64,000 nt of DNA from Photobacterium sp. Ph5 (GTDB lineage Bacteria > Pseudomonadota > Gammaproteobacteria > Enterobacterales > Vibrionaceae). Positions within the stretch are counted from its first letter, which is position 1. Each line of letters begins with the position of its first letter. Under the pieces are notes generated by a model. The model had not been told where the DNA came from. It saw nothing but the letters and a program-made list of their open reading frames with translations, and ran no database searches. The stretch is from contig NZ_JADQAQ010000003.1 in assembly GCF_022129445.1 (NCBI RefSeq), positions 62,001-126,000 on the forward strand. Reading direction: 5' to 3'. Shown in pieces: positions 20,286 to 30,389 of this stretch. The position numbers and the translations under genes are program-made.

Positions 20286-21656
20286 TTATCGAATGATCAG
20301 ATACAGGACGTTGTTACCACGTTTGACTTCCATCGCAAGCACATCAGGTTTTGCTTCAAGTGCTTTACGAAGTTCTCCGAGGTTATTTATCTTATTACGG
20401 TTTAGGCCGATAATAATATCACCTTTTTGTAGGCCATAACGTGCAGCGATAGATCGCTCATCAAGTTTTGATACCTTAACCCCTTTGACTTTATCGCCAG
20501 CAACGGTATTGGTAAATTCAGCACCGGCTAGGCTAGGGTGAAGATTATCAGCTTTTACTTTATTTTCACTTGCCGCTTTTAAAGTCACATTGACGGTTTG
20601 CTTTTTACCGTCGCGAATAATACCTAAAGTTAGTGTCTTACCAGCACCCATAGTCGCAATTTTCGCTCGTAACTCACTGAAGGTACGGATAGGGTTACCG
20701 TTTACTTCGGTAATAATATCTCCCGCCTTCAGCCCTGCTTTTTCAGCAGAAGAGTCAGGCATCACTTGGTTGACAAATGCACCGTGGTTAGTTGAATAAC
20801 CGAAGGTTTTAGCAAGCTCTGCAGTTAATTCACCGCCTTGAACACCCAAAATCCCGCGTTTTACTTGGCCAAATTCTAAGATTTGATCAGTTAAGCTTTT
20901 CACCATATTAGAAGGAATAGCAAAGCCAATACCGACATTACCGCCGTTAGGGCCAACAATCGCGGTGTTAATACCAATGAGTTCACCATTGAGGTTAACT
21001 AATGCGCCGCCTGAGTTACCGCTATTGATTGCAGCATCGGTTTGAATAAAGTTTTCAAAGTTCTCGATATTTAAGCCACTACGACCCAATGCCGAGACAA
21101 TCCCTGATGTTACTGTTTGGCCTAAACCAAACGGGTTACCAATGGCGACAGTAAAATCACCGACACGTAATTTATCGGAGTTCGCCAGTTTTACTTCCGT
21201 TAAGTTTTCTGGTTTGTCTATCTGTAGTAATGCAATATCGGACATGCCATCGCTACCAATAAGTTTGGCATCGACTTCACGTCCATCAAAAAGCTGAACA
21301 CTGATTTTATCTGCGCCATCAATAACATGATGGTTAGTGACTATATAGCCTTTCTTTGCATCAACAATAACCCCAGAGCCTAAACCTCTAAATGGACGCT
21401 CTTGGACTTGCTCTGAAGGGAAGTCTGGACCAAAGAAATAACGGAAAGACTCAGGTAAACGTTGCTTAGAAACGTGCTTACCTTCAACGGCAATACTAAC
21501 AACCGCGGGTGTGACTTGTTCCAACATTGGCGCAAGGCTTGGCATGGGTTGGCTATCAACAGAGGTAGGTAATGCAGCAATTGCAGTTACTGGGGTAATA
21601 GCAGAACTGATACCTAATGCTAACGCAGTAAGAACAAGAAAAGGCTTTTTAATCAT
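20286..21656 (-). CDS. degQ: Periplasmic serine endoprotease DegQ (HtrA family)
   Basis: 456 residues (E. coli DegQ 455): signal peptide (MIKKPFLVLTALALGISSAITPVTAIA), trypsin-like domain with the triad H110 (TNHHV), D140 (MSDIALLQ) and S215 (NSGNSGGALV), and two PDZ domains. It degrades or holds unfolded periplasmic proteins. I chose the ATG at 21656, with TGGAG 7 nt upstream; the ATG at 21683 would place nine extra residues before the signal peptide. DegP-like naming is possible, but the tandem position with degS favours DegQ. Confidence 0.95.
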   Translation of the reverse strand: MIKKPFLVLTALALGISSAITPVTAIAALPTSVDSQPMPSLAPMLEQVTPAVVSIAVEGKHVSKQRLPESFRYFFGPDFPSEQVQERPFRGLGSGVIVDAKKGYIVTNHHVIDGADKISVQLFDGREVDAKLIGSDGMSDIALLQIDKPENLTEVKLANSDKLRVGDFTVAIGNPFGLGQTVTSGIVSALGRSGLNIENFENFIQTDAAINSGNSGGALVNLNGELIGINTAIVGPNGGNVGIGFAIPSNMVKSLTDQILEFGQVKRGILGVQGGELTAELAKTFGYSTNHGAFVNQVMPDSSAEKAGLKAGDIITEVNGNPIRTFSELRAKIATMGAGKTLTLGIIRDGKKQTVNVTLKAASENKVKADNLHPSLAGAEFTNTVAGDKVKGVKVSKLDERSIAARYGLQKGDIIIGLNRNKINNLGELRKALEAKPDVLAMEVKRGNNVLYLIIR

Positions 21657-21767
21657 TATTGAACTCCAGTTTACAAGTGACATTAAGACCTATAAAAAGA
21701 AGTCAAAGTTCACTTTCACTCACTTTTTTACGAATAAACAGCAAGTGAAAGTGAATAAATGTGACAA

Positions 21768-22226
21768 TTAGCTCGCTTTTGGCTCGGCATGTAGTTGAGC
21801 TTTTTCTTCTTCTGTCACTGCGGTGTTTTGCCCCTTAAATAATCCCGTCGCGCCATTAGCGTAATCGCGAGGGGCTTGGTCAATATTTTCCTCGTCTTTT
21901 GCATCGTCTTTCACTGCTTCTAAACTGGTGATGCGTTTTGCAAAAGGGTTATCTTGTGCTGGAAGGTTTGGCATCAACTCGGTTGAGGTTTTTGCCATAT
22001 GCTCGTAAAGTTTGCTGTAATCTTTAGCGACATTATCGAGTAAATCAGCACTGCGAGCAAAGTGATCAACGAGTTCTTGGCGGAACTGTTCGAGCTCATA
22101 CTTTGATTTATCAAGCTCTTTTTTGAGTGTTTTTTGCTGTTTTACACTTTTGTTTGTTAGACGAACGGCAAGAGCACCAATTAAGATCCCTGCTAAAAAT
22201 ATAATAATGGCCCAAGTCATGGTCAT
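21768..22226 (-). CDS. zapG: Z-ring/cell-envelope protein ZapG (YhcB, DUF1043)
   Basis: 152 residues: one N-terminal membrane helix (about 4-22) followed by a coiled coil (KQQKTLKKELDKSKYELEQFRQELVDHF) and a low-complexity acidic tail. This matches YhcB/ZapG, an inner-membrane protein linked to cell division and envelope synthesis. The ATG at 22226 has AAGGAG 7 nt upstream. It diverges from zapE, a common pairing. Confidence 0.92.
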   Translation of the reverse strand: MTMTWAIIIFLAGILIGALAVRLTNKSVKQQKTLKKELDKSKYELEQFRQELVDHFARSADLLDNVAKDYSKLYEHMAKTSTELMPNLPAQDNPFAKRITSLEAVKDDAKDEENIDQAPRDYANGATGLFKGQNTAVTEEEKAQLHAEPKAS

Positions 22227-22391
22227 GAATAAACTCCTTGTGACTTATACGTATATACGAATATTCGTGTATCAATGTTTATCAACGATGGCTGTCACGT
22301 TACTATACCGTGAGGTTAAGCGACATGATAGTCAATAAATATGATGTAAGAGTCATGTTGCGGTTCTGCCTCTCATAATTAGAGATAACTC

Positions 22392-23519
22392 ATGGATGAA
22401 ACAGGTAAGGTTAGGATGACGCCACTAGAAAAGTATCAACTCGATTTACAGCAAACAGATTTTTTTGCTGATCCCGCACAAGCCAATGCTGTTTCCCATC
22501 TTGATAATTTATACCATCGTATATTAGCGCCTAAACCTGAGCCTAAACTGTCTTTTATCCAACGTTATTTTAAATCTAACTCAACTCAAGCAGATATTGT
22601 GCCAGTGAAAGGATTATATTTTTGGGGAGGGGTGGGACGAGGTAAAACTTATCTTGTTGATACCTTTTACGATTGTTTACCACTTAAACGTAAAACGCGG
22701 ATGCATTTTCATCGTTTCATGCATCGTGTACATCATGAATTAAAACAATTAGATGGAGTTGAAAATCCATTAGAACACGTTGCTGATAAATTCAAACAAG
22801 AAACAGATATTATTTGTTTTGATGAGTTTTTTGTTTCTGATATTACTGATGCGATGATTTTGGGGACTTTGCTTGAAGCGTTATTTAAGCGGGGGATCAG
22901 TTTAGTCGCGACATCGAATATTCCCCCACTAGAGTTGTATCGAAATGGTTTGCAACGAGCGCGATTTTTACCTGCTATTGCATTGATAGAGCAGCATTGT
23001 GACATCGTTAATGTTGATGCTGGCATTGATTATCGTCTGCGAACGTTAGAACAAGCTGAAATTTACCATTACCCATTAGATGAATGTGCAACAGAGAATT
23101 TAAAACGTTACTTCGAACAATTAACCTCCGAGCCTCGTAATCAGCAAAAAATGATTACCATTAATTCACGGCAAATAATGGTGCAGCGAGAAGCGGATGG
23201 AGTGGTGCAGTTTAGTTTTAACCAATTATGCCAAACGTCACGTAGTCAAAATGATTACATGGAAATAGCACAAATCTATCATACGGTTATTCTATCTGAT
23301 GTGCCGCAAATAACGGCGCAGGAAGACGATGCTGCACGGCGCTTTATTGCCATGGTTGATGAGTTTTATGAGCGAAATGTCACTTTGATTATTTCAGCGG
23401 CAGTACCTCTTGAACAACTTTATCAGCAAGGGCGATTAACCTTTGAATTTAAGCGATGTTGTTCACGTTTAATCGAAATGCAAAGCCATGATTACTTAGC
23501 CAAGCCGCATTTAGCATAG
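22392..23519 (+). CDS. zapE: Cell division ATPase ZapE (AFG1-like)
   Basis: 375 residues, the same as E. coli ZapE. An AFG1-type AAA ATPase: Walker A GGVGRGKT, Walker B DIICFDEFFVSDITDAM and the conserved TSNIPPLELYRNGLQRARFLPAI are visible. ZapE associates with the Z-ring during late constriction and destabilises FtsZ polymers. The start at 22392 is weakly supported by a ribosome site; the ATG at 22416 (MTPLEKYQLDL), with AAGG 5 nt upstream, is an alternative giving 367 residues. Confidence 0.95.
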   Translation: MDETGKVRMTPLEKYQLDLQQTDFFADPAQANAVSHLDNLYHRILAPKPEPKLSFIQRYFKSNSTQADIVPVKGLYFWGGVGRGKTYLVDTFYDCLPLKRKTRMHFHRFMHRVHHELKQLDGVENPLEHVADKFKQETDIICFDEFFVSDITDAMILGTLLEALFKRGISLVATSNIPPLELYRNGLQRARFLPAIALIEQHCDIVNVDAGIDYRLRTLEQAEIYHYPLDECATENLKRYFEQLTSEPRNQQKMITINSRQIMVQREADGVVQFSFNQLCQTSRSQNDYMEIAQIYHTVILSDVPQITAQEDDAARRFIAMVDEFYERNVTLIISAAVPLEQLYQQGRLTFEFKRCCSRLIEMQSHDYLAKPHLA

Positions 23520-23630
23520 AAATTGCCTCGTTATTGGATGTTGCTTTTAATGATAATCAGGATTTATCGACTGCTTTTGCCCTAAATTGTAGCTAATAAG
23601 AAAAAAAGACATTTTTTTTTAGGAAAAGAG

Positions 23631-23659
23631 GTGATTTTTTCCTCACCCTTCCCTATAAT
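23631..23659 (+). promoter_or_regulatory. Candidate sigma-70 promoter for rplM-rpsI
   Basis: A perfect -10 element TATAAT at 23654-23659 with a weak -35 (GTGATT at 23631-23636, 17-bp spacing). Transcription from here would start near 23666 and give a leader of about 136 nt before rplM. No other good promoter is seen in the 280-bp gap after zapE. Confidence 0.6.
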
Positions 23660-23665
23660 CTTGCG

Positions 23666-23801
23666 ACCCACCGTACCTGTGAAGGCGAAAGCCTGGAGTG
23701 CCAACCACTCGAAGGGGTGATGACTGGGCTCTTATACAGAGGGATCATCATTTGATGGTTCTAGTAAGTGAAACTATTTAAATTATTGGGTATTAATTAG
23801 C
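23666..23801 (+). promoter_or_regulatory. Structured 5' leader of rplM (probable L13 autoregulatory region)
   Basis: The leader contains a GGC-GAAA-GCC tetraloop hairpin (23684-23693), a GAGTG/CACTC hairpin (23696-23710) and an overlapping alternative CACTC/GGGTG hairpin (23706-23719) that reuses the same CACTC arm. A 6-bp hairpin ATCATC/GATGGT (23744-23759) follows. Ribosomal protein L13 is known to repress its own operon in E. coli through the mRNA leader; applying that here is inference from position and structure. Confidence 0.55.
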
Positions 23802-24230
23802 ATGAAAACTTTCGTTGCTAAACCAGAAACTGTAAAACGTGACTGGTATGTTGTTGACGCTGAAGGTAAAACTCTAGGTCGTCTTGCAACTGAAATCGCT
23901 TCTCGTCTACGTGGTAAGCACAAGCCGGAGTACACTCCACACGTTGACACTGGTGACTACATTGTAGTTATCAATGCTGAGAAAGTAGCAGTAACTGGTA
24001 ACAAGCGTACAGATAAAATGTACCACCACCACACTGGCTACATCGGCGGCCTTAAGTCAATCAGCTTTGATAAGCTAATCGACAAGAAACCAGAAATGGT
24101 TATTGAAACTGCTGTTAAAGGCATGCTTCCTAAAGGTCCTCTAGGCCGTGCTATGTACCGTAAGCTAAAAGTTTACGCAGGTACTGAGCACAACCATGCT
24201 GCACAACAGCCTAAAGTACTAGACATCTAA
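23802..24230 (+). CDS. rplM: 50S ribosomal protein L13
   Basis: 142 residues, the same as E. coli L13. Clear family blocks are [20 protein letters not shown] at the N-terminus, [19 protein letters not shown], and [20 protein letters not shown] near the C-terminus. L13 is an early assembly protein of the large subunit. It is followed by rpsI after 15 nt, the universal pair. Codon use (CTA, CGT, GGT rich) is that of a highly expressed gene. Confidence 0.99.
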   Translation: MKTFVAKPETVKRDWYVVDAEGKTLGRLATEIASRLRGKHKPEYTPHVDTGDYIVVINAEKVAVTGNKRTDKMYHHHTGYIGGLKSISFDKLIDKKPEMVIETAVKGMLPKGPLGRAMYRKLKVYAGTEHNHAAQQPKVLDI

Positions 24231-24245
24231 TTGGGAATTATGACA

Positions 24246-24638
24246 ATGGCAGAGAATCAATACTACGGCACTGGTCGCCGTAAAAGCTCAGCAGCTCGCG
24301 TTTTCATCAAACCGGGTACTGGCAACATCGTTATCAACAAGCGTAGCATCGAAGAATACTTCGGCCGCCCAACAGCGCGTATGGTTGTTCGTCAACCTCT
24401 AGAGCTTGTTGAAATGACTGAGAACCTAGACCTATACATCACTGTTAAAGGTGGTGGTATCACTGGTCAATCTGGTGCAATCCGTCACGGTATCACTCGC
24501 GCTCTTATGGAGTACGATGAAACTCTACGTCCTGCTCTACGTGCAGCTGGCTACGTTACTCGCGACGCTCGTTGCGTTGAGCGTAAGAAAGTTGGTCTAC
24601 GTAAAGCACGTCGTCGTCCACAGTTCTCTAAGCGTTAA
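24246..24638 (+). CDS. rpsI: 30S ribosomal protein S9
   Basis: 130 residues, identical in length to E. coli S9, with the conserved [15 protein letters not shown] start, [19 protein letters not shown] and the C-terminal tail RRRPQFSKR that reaches the P-site tRNA. I chose the ATG at 24246 ([10 protein letters not shown]), with GGGA 9 nt upstream; ATG 24240 and TTG 24231 are in frame but would add residues not seen in the family. Confidence 0.99.
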   Translation: MAENQYYGTGRRKSSAARVFIKPGTGNIVINKRSIEEYFGRPTARMVVRQPLELVEMTENLDLYITVKGGGITGQSGAIRHGITRALMEYDETLRPALRAAGYVTRDARCVERKKVGLRKARRRPQFSKR

Positions 24639-24677
24639 TTTTCGCTTCCAGATTTTATCTGGTTACTGTGTACAGAA

Positions 24678-24707
24678 AGCTCAACCTTCGGGTTGGGCTT
24701 TTTTTTA
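24678..24707 (+). terminator. Rho-independent terminator after rpsI
   Basis: A 9-bp stem AGCTCAACC / GGTTGGGCT with the stable TTCG tetraloop, followed by eight T. It ends the rplM-rpsI operon. Confidence 0.96.
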
Positions 24708-24708
24708 T

Positions 24709-25014
24709 TTATTAATAAGTTACCCCTCAATTTTTTTCCTTATTTACTATTTCATTATTGCTTTCTACGCCGAAAAAAATCAATTTTAAGTAACGATGTT
24801 ATCGCCAGGTTGTAAAAAAGAACGCGCCTCTCACATTTGTTGCAAAAAAGTAGCTTTAACTTGTCAAAATATCGCCTTTTCTTTATCCTCTTGATGTTGG
24901 AAACAGTTTAAATTTGTAATTTTACTGTTACCTTTTCGTTGGAAGTTAGCCGTAGCTCCAGGGACGCATAAGGACATAATAATAATCCAAAGCGGGAGTA
25001 AGGGAGAATATTGG
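24709..25014 (+). promoter_or_regulatory. Intergenic region and candidate promoter of petABC
   Basis: 306 bp of AT-rich DNA between the rpsI terminator and petA with no ORF of its own. A plausible promoter is TTGTCA at 24861-24866 and TATCCT at 24884-24889 (17-bp spacing), about 125 bp before petA. I see no recognisable regulator site. Confidence 0.45.
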
Positions 25015-25605
25015 ATGAGCAATGCGCCAGTAAGTAAAGGACGACGTCGCTTTCTGACCGCAACAACCTCGGTTGTTGGCGGGTTGGGAGCTGCAGCTGT
25101 CGCCGTTCCTTTTATCAAATCATGGAATCCGAGTGCGAAAGCAAAAGCAGCCGGTGCCCCTGTCGAAGTTGATATCAGTAAATTAGAAGATGGACAAATG
25201 GTTCGCGTTGAATGGCGAGGCAAACCTGTGTGGGTTGTTCGTCGCAGCGAAGCTATTTTACAAGAGTTAAGTACCCATGATGGTCAATTACGAGATCCTT
25301 CATCAGAAGAACCTCAGCAACCATCTTATGCACAAAATGAATTCCGTTCAGTAAAGCCTGAAATCTTTTTAGCCGTGGGTATTTGTACTCACCTTGGCTG
25401 TTCTCCGACTTATTTACCAGATAGCTTTAATGAACAAGTAAATGGCGTATCGTCAGGGTTCTTCTGCCCATGTCATGGTTCCAAATTTGATATGGCAGGT
25501 CGTGTGTTTGCAGGCGTGCCTGCGCCATTGAACCTCGTGATACCTCCATATCAATTCTTAGATGACAACACGATTATCGTTGGTGTTGATGGGGAGGTCG
25601 CATAA
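25015..25605 (+). CDS. petA: Ubiquinol-cytochrome c reductase iron-sulfur (Rieske) subunit
   Basis: 196 residues. A twin-arginine-like N-terminus (KGRRRFLTATTSVVGGLGAAAVAVPF) forms the membrane anchor. The [2Fe-2S] ligands are in CTHLGC and CPCHGS. It is the Rieske subunit of the cytochrome bc1 complex and moves electrons from ubiquinol to cytochrome c1. Its stop shares one base with the petB start (TAATG). Confidence 0.98.
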   Translation: MSNAPVSKGRRRFLTATTSVVGGLGAAAVAVPFIKSWNPSAKAKAAGAPVEVDISKLEDGQMVRVEWRGKPVWVVRRSEAILQELSTHDGQLRDPSSEEPQQPSYAQNEFRSVKPEIFLAVGICTHLGCSPTYLPDSFNEQVNGVSSGFFCPCHGSKFDMAGRVFAGVPAPLNLVIPPYQFLDDNTIIVGVDGEVA

Positions 25606-26870
25606 TGGACGCGCTATTAGGTTGGATTGAAAAACGTCTACCTGTAATGAATGCTTACAAGAAGCACGTTTCAGAATATCCAATGCCGAAAAACTTTAAC
25701 TTTTGGTACATCTTTGGCTCACTAGCCATGCTAGTACTGGTCAATCAGATCGTCACAGGGATCTGGCTGACCATGAACTATGTGCCATCAGGCGATGGGG
25801 CATTTGCTTCCATTGAATATATCATGCGAGATGTGGAATACGGTTGGTTGTTGCGTTATATGCACTCAACAGGCGCATCGGCATTTTTTGTGGTGATTTA
25901 CCTGCATATGTTCCGTGGTTTGATCTACGGTTCTTACCAAAAGCCTCGAGAGTTATTGTGGCTATTTGGTATGTTGATCTTCCTTGTTCTAATGGCTGAA
26001 GCCTTTATGGGATACCTATTACCATGGGGACAAATGTCATACTGGGGCGCACAGGTAATTATTTCATTATTTGGTGCAATACCGGTTATTGGTGATGATC
26101 TTACACTGTGGATCCGTGGTGATTACGTGATCTCAGGAGCAACACTAAACCGTTTCTTTGCGTTACATGTTATTGCGCTGCCAATTGTATTGTTGTTGCT
26201 TATTGTATTACACGTACTTGCACTACATGAAGTAGGCTCAAACAACCCTGATGGTATTGAAACTAAATTACCAAAAGGTTCAAAAGGTGAAGGGTATAAG
26301 ACACAATTCCCATTCCATGAGTACTACAGCAAGAAATATGACATCATTGATTCGATCCCATTCCATCCATATGGAACGGTAAAAGATATGGTCGGTGTCG
26401 CTGTCTTTGCTTTCTTCTTTAGTTACGTGATTTTCTTTAACCCAGAAATGGGAGGTTACTTCCTTGAGCCGCCTAACTTTGAAGCTGCAAACCCGCTAAA
26501 AACACCTGAGCATATTGCACCTGTTTGGTATTTCACTCCGTTCTATGCGATCTTGCGCGCGGTACCCGATAAGCTATTAGGTGTAGTGGCAATGGGAGCA
26601 TCGATTGTCTTCCTATTCCTGTTACCGTGGTTCGATCGCTGTAAAGTTCGCTCTTTCCGTTATCGTAGCAAAGTGCATTTGATCAACATTTGTCAGTTCA
26701 CTATAAGCTTTATTGCATTAGGTATTTTAGGTGCGCTACCAGCAACTCCTACCTATACATTGCTTGCACAGATCTTTAGCTTTGCTTACTTTATGTTCTT
26801 TATTTTGCTGTTCTTCTACAGTAAAAATGAGGCAACAAAACCGCTACCAGAGAGGGTGACATTCAAATGA
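25605..26870 (+). CDS. petB: Cytochrome b subunit of the bc1 complex
   Basis: 421 residues with about eight membrane helices. Haem-ligand histidine pairs are visible in the YMHSTGASAFFVVIYLHMFRG region and in FALHVIALPIVLLLLIVLHVLALHE. The quinol-site motif occurs as PVWYFTPFYAILR with PDKLLG. It carries haems bL and bH and both quinone sites. The petC ATG overlaps its stop by four bases. Confidence 0.98.
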   Translation: MDALLGWIEKRLPVMNAYKKHVSEYPMPKNFNFWYIFGSLAMLVLVNQIVTGIWLTMNYVPSGDGAFASIEYIMRDVEYGWLLRYMHSTGASAFFVVIYLHMFRGLIYGSYQKPRELLWLFGMLIFLVLMAEAFMGYLLPWGQMSYWGAQVIISLFGAIPVIGDDLTLWIRGDYVISGATLNRFFALHVIALPIVLLLLIVLHVLALHEVGSNNPDGIETKLPKGSKGEGYKTQFPFHEYYSKKYDIIDSIPFHPYGTVKDMVGVAVFAFFFSYVIFFNPEMGGYFLEPPNFEAANPLKTPEHIAPVWYFTPFYAILRAVPDKLLGVVAMGASIVFLFLLPWFDRCKVRSFRYRSKVHLINICQFTISFIALGILGALPATPTYTLLAQIFSFAYFMFFILLFFYSKNEATKPLPERVTFK

Positions 26871-27604
26871 AAAAATTGATTGTAACGCTGCTGGCGGTGC
26901 TTCCTACCTTTGCTTTTGCAGCAGGTGGTAATGTACCTTTAGATGCGGCGAATAATGACTTAACAGATAAAGCATCACTTCAACGTGGCGCAAAGACATT
27001 CATGAATTATTGTTCTGGATGTCATTCAACAGAATATCAACGTTACGAGCGAGTAGCAGAAGATCTTGGTATTCCTCCAAAGTTAATGAAAGAGAATTTG
27101 ATTTTTGATCAAAACGCTAAAATTGGTGATTTGATGACAAATGCGATTTCAACAGAGTATGCGGGGGCTTCATTTGGCGCACCTGCACCTGATTTAACCT
27201 TGGTTGCGCGTGTTCGAGGCACAGATTGGATCTATACTTACTTACGATCCTTCTACGCTGATCCGAGCCGTCCATTTGGTGTGAATAATGTCGTGTTCCC
27301 AAGTGTCGGTATGCCACATGTTCTTGAAGAACTACAAGGCGCGCCACATAAAGTATTTGAAACCAAAACGATTGACGGTGAGAAAGTTCAAGAGTTTGTA
27401 GGAATCGAATCTGATGGTACCGGAGAGCTAAACGCCGAAGAATATGACGACATGGTACGTGATTTGGTTAACTTCCTCGATTACTCTGCTGAGCCAATGA
27501 AGCTGGAACGACAGCAAATGGGCTTGTGGGTGATGGGCTTTATTGCGGTATTCTTTGTTTTAACAGTATTGTTGAAGAAAGAATATTGGCGTGATGTCCA
27601 CTGA
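26867..27604 (+). CDS. petC: Cytochrome c1
   Basis: 245 residues: signal peptide (MKKLIVTLLAVLPTFAFA), the haem c attachment motif CSGCH near residue 50, the distal Met ligand region (VFPSVGMPHVLE) and a C-terminal membrane anchor (LWVMGFIAVFFVLTVLLKK). It passes electrons from the Rieske protein to soluble cytochrome c. It completes the petABC operon. Confidence 0.97.
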   Translation: MKKLIVTLLAVLPTFAFAAGGNVPLDAANNDLTDKASLQRGAKTFMNYCSGCHSTEYQRYERVAEDLGIPPKLMKENLIFDQNAKIGDLMTNAISTEYAGASFGAPAPDLTLVARVRGTDWIYTYLRSFYADPSRPFGVNNVVFPSVGMPHVLEELQGAPHKVFETKTIDGEKVQEFVGIESDGTGELNAEEYDDMVRDLVNFLDYSAEPMKLERQQMGLWVMGFIAVFFVLTVLLKKEYWRDVH

Positions 27605-27632
27605 TAAGGTAATCTAGTGGGTTAAGAATCTC

Positions 27633-27663
27633 GCAATGGGGGCTTAAGCCTCCATTGCTTTTT
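27633..27663 (+). terminator. Terminator-like hairpin between petC and sspA
   Basis: A long inverted repeat GCAATGGGGGC / GCCTCCATTGC (one G-U pair) with a small loop and a short run of five T. It separates petABC from sspAB. Confidence 0.85.
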
Positions 27664-27689
27664 GTGTATTAAATATACTGGAGGGGTTG

Positions 27690-28328
27690 ATGGCTGTTGC
27701 TGCCAATAAACGCTCTGTGATGACTCTGTATTCTGATGCTTCAGACATCTACAGCCATCAGGTGCGTATCGTACTAGCCGAGAAAGGTGTTAGTGTTGAA
27801 ATCGAGCTGGTTGATCCATTGAATCTACCTGAAGATCTGTTAGAGCTGAATCCATATCAGTCAGTTCCGACATTGGTTGATCGTGAATTAGCACTATACC
27901 AAGCGAACATCATTATGGAGTACTTGGATGAGCGTTTTCCTCACCCACCTCTAATGCCGGTTTACCCTGTTGCTCGTGGTAACAGCCGTCTAATGATGTA
28001 CCGTGTTGAGCGTAACTGGTACTCACTTGCAGAGAAAATCAATACTGGCACTGCTGATGAAGCTGATAAAGCACGTAAGCAATTACGTGAAGAGCTACTT
28101 GCATTAGCACCAGTATTTGCAGAATTCCCATTCTTCATGAGTGATGAATTCAGCCTTGTTGATTGTTATCTTGCTCCACTATTATGGCGTCTACCTGAAA
28201 TGGGTATTGAACTAAGTGGTGCTGGTGCAAAAGAAGTGAAAACTTACATGACACGTGTATTTGAACGTGATTCTTTCCTAGCTTCATTGACTGAAGCTGA
28301 ACGTGAAATGCGTTTAGCTGGCCAGTAG
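27690..28328 (+). CDS. sspA: Stringent starvation protein A
   Basis: 212 residues, the same as E. coli SspA. It has a GST-like fold (N-terminal thioredoxin-like part LYSDASDIYSHQVRIVLAEKG) but no enzymatic thiol, and the surface motif PHPPLMPVYPVARG that contacts RNA polymerase and sigma-70. It alters transcription in stationary phase and acid stress. The ATG at 27690 has GGAGG 5 nt upstream; the preceding TTG is not needed. Confidence 0.98.
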   Translation: MAVAANKRSVMTLYSDASDIYSHQVRIVLAEKGVSVEIELVDPLNLPEDLLELNPYQSVPTLVDRELALYQANIIMEYLDERFPHPPLMPVYPVARGNSRLMMYRVERNWYSLAEKINTGTADEADKARKQLREELLALAPVFAEFPFFMSDEFSLVDCYLAPLLWRLPEMGIELSGAGAKEVKTYMTRVFERDSFLASLTEAEREMRLAGQ

Positions 28329-28329
28329 T

Positions 28330-28833
28330 ATGGATATGGAAAAAATGACACCGCGTCGACCTTATCTGTTGCGGGCATTTTATGATTGGTTAGTGGACAA
28401 TGATCTCACACCTCACTTGGTTGTTGATGCAACATTACCAGGTGTACAAGTACCAATGGAGTTCGTTAGTGATGGTCAAATCATCCTAAATGTAGCTCCT
28501 CGTGCAGTGGGTAATTTAGAACTGGGTAATGAAGCGGTTAGCTTTAATGCGCGTTTTAGTGGTCGTCCACATTCTGTTATCGTACCTATGTACGCTGTGC
28601 TTGCTGTTTATGCGCGTGAAAACGGAGCAGGAACAATGTTTGAGCCAGAACCTAGCTATGAATCAGATATGCCTGTCTTTGATGATGTTGATGATATCGA
28701 AGAAATGATTGATGACGCGTCAGAGTCAAGCTCTCCATTTGCCGTGGTAAGTGAAACTGAAATTGCGGGTGATGAGCCTGATGATGAGCCACCACGTCCT
28801 CGTGGTCGTCCAAGCTTACGTGTTGTTAAGTAA
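28330..28833 (+). CDS. sspB: ClpXP adaptor SspB
   Basis: 167 residues: a folded N-terminal substrate-binding domain (TPRRPYLLRAFYDWLVDNDLTPHLVVD) that recognises ssrA tags and RseA fragments, a variable acidic linker (about 110-155), and the C-terminal ClpX-docking peptide RPSLRVVK. It starts one base after sspA ends. Together with degS in this window it belongs to the RseA degradation pathway that activates sigma-E. Confidence 0.97.
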   Translation: MDMEKMTPRRPYLLRAFYDWLVDNDLTPHLVVDATLPGVQVPMEFVSDGQIILNVAPRAVGNLELGNEAVSFNARFSGRPHSVIVPMYAVLAVYARENGAGTMFEPEPSYESDMPVFDDVDDIEEMIDDASESSSPFAVVSETEIAGDEPDDEPPRPRGRPSLRVVK

Positions 28834-28850
28834 TTAGTTTCTCTTTAATA

Positions 28851-28879
28851 AAAACGCAGCCAATAGGCTGCGTTTTTTT
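28851..28879. terminator. Bidirectional terminator between sspB and dolP
   Basis: An 11-bp stem (AAAACGCAGCC / GGCTGCGTTTT) with an AATA loop and a run of seven T. It lies between convergent sspB and dolP. Confidence 0.95.
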
Positions 28880-28898
28880 ATGCATTTATAAAGCGCTG

Positions 28899-29441
28899 TT
28901 AGCTATTTTGATGTGGTTCAAATAATGTAACAACTTTTTGTACCCCACTGATATTGCGTGCGATATTCACAGCAACATCTCCTTGGCGTGGTGTTACGTA
29001 GCCTAATAGATAGACTTTTCCACCTTCGCTGATCACTTTAATCACCGCGCCTGTGAGTTGTTTACTCGCGATAAGCTGGGATTTAACTTTTGTTGTTAGC
29101 CAAGCATCATAACTAATATCACCAACTCCTAGTAAGGGTCTTACTTCGAGCTGGTTATAGACATCTTTGACATTAGCAAGATGTCTCACTTGCTGACCAA
29201 ATTGCGCTTTTACTGAAGCTGATGTAGCTTGACCAATCAATAATACTTTGCCGTTAAGGGACATGCTATTTGCACTAATTGAGCGTGTAAATTGGCGACT
29301 ATTCGCCATGCCTGCAATATCCATTTCAACTTTTTGATCTTGCCAGTGTTGTTCTATATCTCGTGGATCTTGTGTAGAAAAACTTGAACATCCTTGTAAC
29401 ACAAAGACGCACACAAGAAGTAAGCGACTTAGCCAATTCAT
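28899..29441 (-). CDS. dolP: Dual BON-domain outer-membrane lipoprotein DolP (YraP)
   Basis: 180 residues: lipoprotein signal with lipobox LQGC (Cys17) and two BON domains (about 38-105 and 115-178; GKVLLIGQATSASVK and GKVYLLGYVTPRQGDVA). DolP binds anionic phospholipid, localises to the septum and supports BAM function; it is a sigma-E target in E. coli. It follows diaA closely in the lpoA-yraN-diaA-dolP operon. Confidence 0.95.
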   Translation of the reverse strand: MNWLSRLLLVCVFVLQGCSSFSTQDPRDIEQHWQDQKVEMDIAGMANSRQFTRSISANSMSLNGKVLLIGQATSASVKAQFGQQVRHLANVKDVYNQLEVRPLLGVGDISYDAWLTTKVKSQLIASKQLTGAVIKVISEGGKVYLLGYVTPRQGDVAVNIARNISGVQKVVTLFEPHQNS

Positions 29442-29444
29442 GGG

Positions 29445-30361
<917 letters not shown>

Positions 30362-30389
30362 CCGTTCATAAGCTTGACCTTGCTGTCTT

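Noticed and set aside
24864-25223. A 119-codon minus-strand ORF opposite the petA start
   Set aside because: It covers the petA promoter region and the antisense of the Rieske N-terminus; no family resemblance.
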